Origin: DOZZ01 sp963792655
GTDB lineage: Bacteria > Acidobacteriota > Terriglobia > Bryobacterales > Bryobacteraceae
DNA: 64,000 nucleotides
Assembly (NCBI GenBank): GCA_963792655.1
Contig: CAWBWU010000002.1
Coordinates: 1 to 64,000 of the forward strand
Reading direction: 5' to 3'
The translations under genes and the position numbers were made by a program. Of this stretch, positions 59,430 to 64,000 are shown in pieces; the stretch's first letter is position 1, and every line of letters starts with the position of its first letter. Below the pieces are notes generated by a model. The model made no database searches. It was not told the DNA's origin and saw only the letters and a program-made list of their open reading frames with translations.

Positions 59430-60170
59430 TCAGGCGTTCGTACCGCCATCGACCGTCAGGTTCGCACCCGTGATATAGCTGGCCTCAGGACTTGCGACGA
59501 ACGCGACCAGAGCGGCTACTTCCTCAACCTTTCCATAACGTCCGAGCGCGGTCATTGCGGCTTGCGGAGTTGCCCACTCGCTTGACGCTGGGTTCAGGTC
59601 GGTATCGATCGGCCCGGGCTGCACGTTATTGACCGTGATCCCACGGCCTCCCACCTCTCTGGCTAAACCCTGCGTGAACATCTTGACCGCGCCCTTCGTT
59701 GCCGCATACGCGGCCAGGCCAGGAGTCGCGATTCTTTCACCGACACAAGATCCAATCGTGATGATGCGTCCGCCGGTTGGTAAGTGGGGCAAGGCCGCGT
59801 GCGTGGCAACCAGAGTTCCGCGGATGTTGATGTCGATCATGCGATCCATCTCTTCGAGCGTGGTCTCATGAAACGCTTTGGGAATCGCGGTTCCTGCGTT
59901 GTTCACCAGAATGTCGAGCCCGCCGAGCGTCTTCACGGTCTGCTCGATTGCAGCTTTCACCGCTTCGGCGTTGGACGCCTCCGCCTGAATGGCGAGCGCT
60001 TTGCCGCCCGCGCCTTCGATTGCTGCCACTACCGAGGACGCTGCTTTCGCATCCTTCGCGTAAGTAATCGCGACAGCCGCTCCATCGGCGGCCAGACGTT
60101 TCGCAATCGCGGCCCCGATTCCGCGCGAACCTCCTGTAACAAACGCGACGCGATTAGCCAATTTAGACAT
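59430..60170 (-). CDS. SDR-family oxidoreductase
   Basis: A 246-residue short-chain dehydrogenase. The cofactor site is VTGGSRGIGAAIAKRLA, then DILVNNAGTAIPK, catalytic ITIGSCVGERIA and AAYAATKGAVKMF (Tyr and Lys), and the end SYITGANLTVDGGTNA. The start at 60170 has AAGGAG eight bases upstream and is preferred over 60206. The Ala-x-Ala-rich sequence KDAKAASSVVAAIEGAGGKAL is common in Gram-negative SDRs of the 3-ketoacyl-reductase type. Its substrate is not known, and it seems to be transcribed alone. Confidence 0.9.
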   Translation of the reverse strand: MSKLANRVAFVTGGSRGIGAAIAKRLAADGAAVAITYAKDAKAASSVVAAIEGAGGKALAIQAEASNAEAVKAAIEQTVKTLGGLDILVNNAGTAIPKAFHETTLEEMDRMIDINIRGTLVATHAALPHLPTGGRIITIGSCVGERIATPGLAAYAATKGAVKMFTQGLAREVGGRGITVNNVQPGPIDTDLNPASSEWATPQAAMTALGRYGKVEEVAALVAFVASPEASYITGANLTVDGGTNA

Positions 60171-60303
60171 ACTTTCTCCTTGGTTTGTGATGAACGAGCC
60201 GCTCACTACTTTGTGTCCCGCCAGCTGTTCTCAGTACTGAATCGGATGTGACATGCGAGCCGGAGGATTCAGCTTGCCCGCCTCGTGCCAGAGCGCAAGC
60301 GTT

Positions 60304-61545
60304 CTACTGAAGCCGGGCTAGACAGTCTTCGATAATGTCGGCCATGCGGCTCGTTCCGCCCGCGCTTTGAATCGAATCGCGGAGTTTTGCCGCATGCCTC
60401 ACGGCCTCAGGAGACCGCATCTTCTGCAGCACTGCCTGCAACCGCGCTGCTGATAATTGTTTCAGAGGGATGAAGTCGCCCGCACCCGAGCGGCGCAGCC
60501 GAGCGGCAACTCCGAACTGATCATTCGAAATCGGAATCGCGATGGTCGGCACTCCGCACACGAGCGATTCCAGAACGCTATTCAACCCGCCGTGACAAAT
60601 GCTGATCGTGCTGCGCCGAAGCAGCTCGAGTTGCGGTGCATAGCCGACGGTGATCGGGTCACCCGGAAACTTAACTGAGGTGTCACTGACATTAGCCAGA
60701 ATGAGTTGCACATCTAACGGTGCGCATGCCTCGGCTACGCAGCGGTGCGCCGATTCCAGGTTGCCGTAGAAAGTGCCGAAACTGCAGTAGACCAGCGGCT
60801 TTCCATTCAACAGGTCGTAGGGAAACGTAATGTCCGGCGGCGTGGCTCGTTCAAGCATTCCGATGAAATGGAATTGAGGTCGCCGTCCACGATCCGGGAA
60901 ATCGAAGTCTTCCGTCTGCTGGCTGAATTGCGCAAGCGGAGAGACAGTCTCGTTTAGCGAACGCAATGGCGGCATGACCCATTCGCGACGCGTAAGATTG
61001 ATTCGATTCTTCAATGAGCGCAACACCAGAAACATGATGGCGGTCACTGCGCGGTTTCGGATCGACGGGAGCCAGCGCGGGTCATAAGGCCAGTCCACAA
61101 AGGTGGGCGGGACGGCTGGGTCGCTGGTGATGGCAACGCCGTTGCAAATGGTGAAGAATGGCAGACCAAGGCGCGCGGCAATGGTTGACCCGCAGGGTTC
61201 GCCCTCATCCGCAATGAGTGCCGTCACGCCCGCGCGGCGCATCTGTTCCGGCGCTTCGTCCAGCAGCATCCCGGTTTCGGCAATCGCTGCTTTCAGCCCC
61301 ACGCGGGATGCTTCCAGTCCCTCCAACTTGCTTACCTTGTCCATGAAGGCTTGCAGCGACCCAACGGGGTGTTCGGCGGCGCCCAGGGCCACGAAATCAA
61401 CGCCGGTGCCGAGGACCTTCGGCGCGACGTCCGCGATATTGAAGATCGTCACTTTGTGCCCTCTGCGGATCAGCTCCGTACCGGCCGCAAGCATGCCGGT
61501 AACGTGACTAGGTGCAGGTGGACACAGAATGCCGAAGTGATGCAC
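60304..61545 (-). CDS. GT1/UGT-type glycosyltransferase
   Basis: A 413-residue GT-B-fold enzyme of the MGT/zeaxanthin-glucosyltransferase type that glycosylates lipophilic small molecules. The N-terminal half starts HHFGILCPPAPSHVTGMLAAGTELIRRGH. The C-terminal donor site reads PLVYCSFGTFYGN and ISICHGGLNSVLESLVCGVPTIAIPISNDQFGVAARL, the HGG...E/D-Q signature of UDP-sugar binding. It follows the MFS gene by 8 bases. The pair resembles small units that glycosylate and pump out antibiotics or pigments (inference). Confidence 0.88.
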   Translation of the reverse strand: MHHFGILCPPAPSHVTGMLAAGTELIRRGHKVTIFNIADVAPKVLGTGVDFVALGAAEHPVGSLQAFMDKVSKLEGLEASRVGLKAAIAETGMLLDEAPEQMRRAGVTALIADEGEPCGSTIAARLGLPFFTICNGVAITSDPAVPPTFVDWPYDPRWLPSIRNRAVTAIMFLVLRSLKNRINLTRREWVMPPLRSLNETVSPLAQFSQQTEDFDFPDRGRRPQFHFIGMLERATPPDITFPYDLLNGKPLVYCSFGTFYGNLESAHRCVAEACAPLDVQLILANVSDTSVKFPGDPITVGYAPQLELLRRSTISICHGGLNSVLESLVCGVPTIAIPISNDQFGVAARLRRSGAGDFIPLKQLSAARLQAVLQKMRSPEAVRHAAKLRDSIQSAGGTSRMADIIEDCLARLQ

Positions 61546-61553
61546 AACGCATC

Positions 61554-62807
61554 TTATCGCGTAGTTTCGATTGGCTCTTCATAGTGCAGGAAAGCGCGTA
61601 GATCGGAATTGGCGAACATGAATGCCATGGTGATCAGCAGCAGGGCACCGCAGATTCCGTACAGGCCGCGAATGTTATTTCCCCACATGTCGCAAAGTAC
61701 ACCCGTGGCTAACATCGCTATCGGCGTGAGTCCCTGCGTGGTCATCAGCAGCACGGCGTTCACGCGTCCGCGCTTCCCTGCTTCGGTTTGCTGGATGAAC
61801 GCGTTCAATGCGATAAGCGTGAGAACACCCATCGCCATACCCAGCAATACCAGCAGGAAGGCAGCCTGCCAGAAACGCTGCACCAGCACCAAAGAAAAGA
61901 TAATCAGGCCCGCCGCAGTAACGCTGCTGAAGAGCGCAGCGTGACGCCGCAAAGGCCGAGGCGGAAAACGTCCAGCGATGGAATATCCCGCCAACATACC
62001 GACGCTGATGGCTGCGAGCAGATAGCCGTAGCGCGCCAATGGTTCGTGAAGGCTATTGGCCGTATAGAAAGGCAGGAACACAATCACCGGAGTGCAAAGA
62101 ACATTCAGAGGGACAGAAGCCATCAGCAACACACGCATCCCGCGCCTGTGCCACATGTAAGAGATGCCGTCAGCGATGTCGTGGAAGATTCCGGTATGTG
62201 CGGCGGTCGACGCTGACCGGAGCGGCACATCGGCACGCACTATGCATTCCGCCATCGCCGATATGAAGTACGACGCCGCATTGATCCAGAACAATGCCTG
62301 GGGCCGGTAATGCGTCAGCAGCATGCCGCCGGCGAGTTGTCCGATAATCAACGCCAGAAAGCCCGATGCCTGCGAGAAGGCCAAGGCGGAGCCCACCTGT
62401 GATTTATCCACCATCGTGGGAATCAACGCGTTGAGCGCCGGTGCGGTGAACGCGATGGCGCTCGCAAGCACCGCAGTGCCGGCGAAGAGCCCCAGCGCGG
62501 TATAAGCGACAGCGCTCGTCATGCCCGGGAGCATTGCGAGAGCGCACGATACAACCCCACACAACAGGTCACACGCGATCAAGATGTTGCGCCTTGAGAC
62601 CCGGTCCGCCCACGCGCCGCCGAACGGACCAAGCAGCAGCAGCGGCACTGCCGACACCGCACTCAGCAGTCCCACCATGCTCGCGGAATTCGTCGATTGC
62701 TTGAGCCAGTACGCAGTGGCGGCAAGCGCGATCTGTGAACCGGCCTGATTCACCAGTTGGCCTTGAGAAAGCAGCCAGAAGTCGCGCGTAAGATACCGGG
62801 ATTTCAT
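61554..62807 (-). CDS. MFS transporter (enterobactin-exporter/DUF894-like)
   Basis: A 417-residue exporter with about twelve helices. The start YLTRDFWLLSQGQLVNQAGSQIALAATAYWL and motif GPFGGAWADRVSRRNILIACDL (MFS motif A) place it with the MFS_3 branch, which exports siderophores and macrolides. FIQQTEAGKRGRVNAVLLMTTQG in the second half is also typical. It is the first gene of a two-gene unit with the glycosyltransferase. Its promoter would lie in the repeat-bearing gap upstream. Confidence 0.88.
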   Translation of the reverse strand: MKSRYLTRDFWLLSQGQLVNQAGSQIALAATAYWLKQSTNSASMVGLLSAVSAVPLLLLGPFGGAWADRVSRRNILIACDLLCGVVSCALAMLPGMTSAVAYTALGLFAGTAVLASAIAFTAPALNALIPTMVDKSQVGSALAFSQASGFLALIIGQLAGGMLLTHYRPQALFWINAASYFISAMAECIVRADVPLRSASTAAHTGIFHDIADGISYMWHRRGMRVLLMASVPLNVLCTPVIVFLPFYTANSLHEPLARYGYLLAAISVGMLAGYSIAGRFPPRPLRRHAALFSSVTAAGLIIFSLVLVQRFWQAAFLLVLLGMAMGVLTLIALNAFIQQTEAGKRGRVNAVLLMTTQGLTPIAMLATGVLCDMWGNNIRGLYGICGALLLITMAFMFANSDLRAFLHYEEPIETTR

Positions 62808-62889
62808 CGGGGGCCAACGCCAGACAGCGTTCGACCAAATGTTAACAGCAGGGCTTGGGCGGTTCGCCAGGCGACCTCACGTTCACCCA

Positions 62890-62950
62890 TCAGAGGCGCG
62901 ACGGGAGGGAGCGCATTGGCCCGGGTTCGACAATTCCGAATGCACAAGCT
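62890..62950 (+). repeat. Dispersed repeat A
   Basis: Begins TCAGAGGCGCGACGGGAGGG, continues AGCGCATTGGCCCGGGTTCG, and ends AATTCCGAATGCACAAGCT. It is the most complete copy and defines the unit of about 60 bases. Confidence 0.75.
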
Positions 62951-63007
62951 TTCGACTCTGCGGACGATCAACGAATTGCTGTTGCATCGCAGGCCCACGC
63001 AACGCAA

Positions 63008-63031
63008 CGCTTGCTGACGCGCGCGGCACGT
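63008..63031 (+). repeat. Dispersed repeat B
   Basis: Begins CGCTTGCTGACGCGCGCGGC and ends ACGT. It lies 57 bases after repeat A. Confidence 0.75.
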
Positions 63032-63158
63032 GTATGCTGCTGGCAATTGCGCGTGGGAAATTAGGTAGTACTCCCGACCCTAATTACTCCATTACTAACC
63101 TCCGTTGCGCAACCAACATCAACCGCGTAAACTAAGCCCTACAAACGAGGTGAGCAAT

Positions 63159-64000
63159 ATGAAACACAGCTTTCTATGTGCCGGGATACTCCTGTGCGCG
63201 GGCTTAGCCAATGCCGCTGCGCCTGATGCAAAACAACTCTTTCCGGCGATTCGCGACAATGACTTAGCCAGACTGAAGTCGCTGGTAGCCGACGGCGTCG
63301 ACGTGAACTTCCGCGGGGATCGCGAAACCACTCCGGTCATGTATGCCGCGGCGTTCGGAAGCCTGGATGCGTTGAAGACACTGATCACGGCAGGGGCCGA
63401 CGTGAACGCCAAGAACGCTTTCGCGGCGACTGCCTTGATGTGGAGTGTTGGTGAGCCGGCGAAGGTCCGCTACCTGGTGGAGCATGGCGCGGACGTGAAC
63501 GCGAAGTCTCAAACGGGCCGTACCGCCCTCATGCTCGCGGCAATGCAAAACGGATCGGACGAAATCGTCAACCTGCTGCTTGCCAAGGGCGCCGATCCGC
63601 TCGCGGCAGACAAAGACGGCATGAACTTTCTGCTGGCCGCTAGCTCGGGCGCGAATCCACATCAGGTGGGGATAGCCCTCGATCGGGGGGCCGATCCGAA
63701 CTCCAGGGACGAGGTGCGCATGACGCCCCTCATGAATGCAGCGGCCAACGGCGACGTAGCGTCCGTGCGGCTGTTGCTCGCGCATCATGCTGACGTGAAT
63801 GCCGTATCGAGCGCGGAGAGTTCCGGCAAGGTCAAGAACGGCGCCATCCAATTAGGCAAGTTCACCGCCCTCAGTCTTGCAGCCTCCTACGGGCCTCCAC
63901 AGGTTGTAAAGCTGCTGCTCGACGCCGGCGCCAAAACGGATCCCGTCGACGTGCGCGGAATGACGGCTCTGCACTATGCCGTTTCGTCAGAACGCCAGGA
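63159..64000 (+). CDS. Secreted ankyrin-repeat protein, 3' end outside window
   Basis: A signal peptide (MKHSFLCAGILLCAGLANA) is followed by at least seven ankyrin repeats of about 33 residues, each with the DxxxLxxLLxxGADVNAK pattern (VADGVDVNFRG, ITAGADVNAKNA, VEHGADVNAKSQ, LAKGADPLAADK, DRGADPNSRDE, LAHHADVNAVSS, LDAGAKTDPVDV). GAGG lies eight to twelve bases before the ATG. In Acidobacteriota such proteins often continue into a c-type cytochrome domain; the cut at the window edge hides whether this one does. It probably binds partner proteins in the periplasm. Confidence 0.88.
   Translation, partial: MKHSFLCAGILLCAGLANAAAPDAKQLFPAIRDNDLARLKSLVADGVDVNFRGDRETTPVMYAAAFGSLDALKTLITAGADVNAKNAFAATALMWSVGEPAKVRYLVEHGADVNAKSQTGRTALMLAAMQNGSDEIVNLLLAKGADPLAADKDGMNFLLAASSGANPHQVGIALDRGADPNSRDEVRMTPLMNAAANGDVASVRLLLAHHADVNAVSSAESSGKVKNGAIQLGKFTALSLAASYGPPQVVKLLLDAGAKTDPVDVRGMTALHYAVSSERQ

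Larger units (their letters stand above)
62808..63158. other. Intergenic region with repeats A and B
   Basis: This 351-base gap separates divergent genes and holds repeat A (62890-62950) and repeat B (63008-63031) in the same order-independent mosaic seen at 54.7-55.0 kb. No gene is visible. The last 100 bases are AT-rich (TTAGGTAGTA, TAATTACTCC) and probably contain the promoter of the ankyrin gene. Confidence 0.6.

Overview
The window is a 64 kb piece of a high-GC bacterial chromosome, most like the Acidobacteriota (Solibacter/Bryobacter-type). That assignment is inferred from gene content: a giant Oar-like TonB receptor with an N-terminal carboxypeptidase-regulatory domain, many secreted peptidases and dehydratases with signal peptides, a small double AT-hook protein, a Tat-exported Gfo/Idh oxidoreductase, DUF3500, DUF72 and DUF4337 proteins, and short dispersed intergenic repeats. 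I count about 50 protein genes and one tRNA. There is no CRISPR array, prophage, complete insertion sequence or rRNA.

Layout. 1-5.0 kb: a broken S9 peptidase facing away from a broken TonB-dependent receptor. 5-9.5 kb: small enzymes (HAD phosphatase, CutA, FtsB-like protein, MBL hydrolase, esterase, PAP2 phosphatase). 9.5-11.8 kb: one 759-residue protein joining a serine beta-lactamase-fold domain to a NamZ/DUF1343 exo-muramidase domain. 11.8-15 kb: a double AT-hook protein, a 30-bp perfect palindrome, and coupled APC and SSS transporters. 15-24 kb: secreted or envelope proteins (TPR-like, FmdB-like, tandem thioredoxin, Gfo/Idh, ABC-2 permease, M23 peptidase, DUF3500, beta-propeller). 24-27.8 kb: CcmC plus a 51-residue CcmD-like protein, a Tat-exported mannonate-dehydratase-like enzyme, tRNA-Ser(GGA), and an outer-membrane protein coupled to a cytochrome c. 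27.8-34 kb: peptide use (S46 dipeptidyl-peptidase, DUF72, S9 dipeptidyl-peptidase, M23 peptidase). 34-39.6 kb: NDH-2, FabD, UvrA, DUF4337. 39.6-52 kb: a tight plus-strand run addB-addA-recO-glyQ-glyS-ppdK. 52-59.1 kb: a minus-strand lysine/diaminopimelate cluster, transcribed M20 deacylase-asd-lysC-dapB-(repeat cluster)-dapA-dapD-SDR. 59.4-62.8 kb: an SDR, a GT1-type glycosyltransferase and an MFS exporter. 63.2 kb to the end: an ankyrin-repeat protein cut by the window edge.

How the genes work together. The secreted S9, S46 and M23 peptidases, the TonB receptor and the APC/SSS transporters fit a life of scavenging peptides and sugars. The lysine cluster covers aspartate kinase to succinyl-diaminopimelate; dapC, dapF and lysA are not here. 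AddAB, RecO and UvrA form a DNA-repair neighbourhood, with glycyl-tRNA synthetase and pyruvate phosphate dikinase chained on by stop/start overlaps.

Quality warning. Many genes, including housekeeping ones (glyS, ppdK, dapA, dapD, asd, addA), are broken by single-base insertions and deletions after which the protein continues in another frame. These breaks are concentrated in patches (about 0-1.5, 2.3-3.2, 8.0-8.6, 25.1-29.7, 32.9-33.7 and 53.0-54.1 kb) that ignore gene boundaries, while other multi-kilobase stretches are clean. I read them as consensus errors rather than pseudogenes, and give each broken gene as one CDS with its frame breaks noted.
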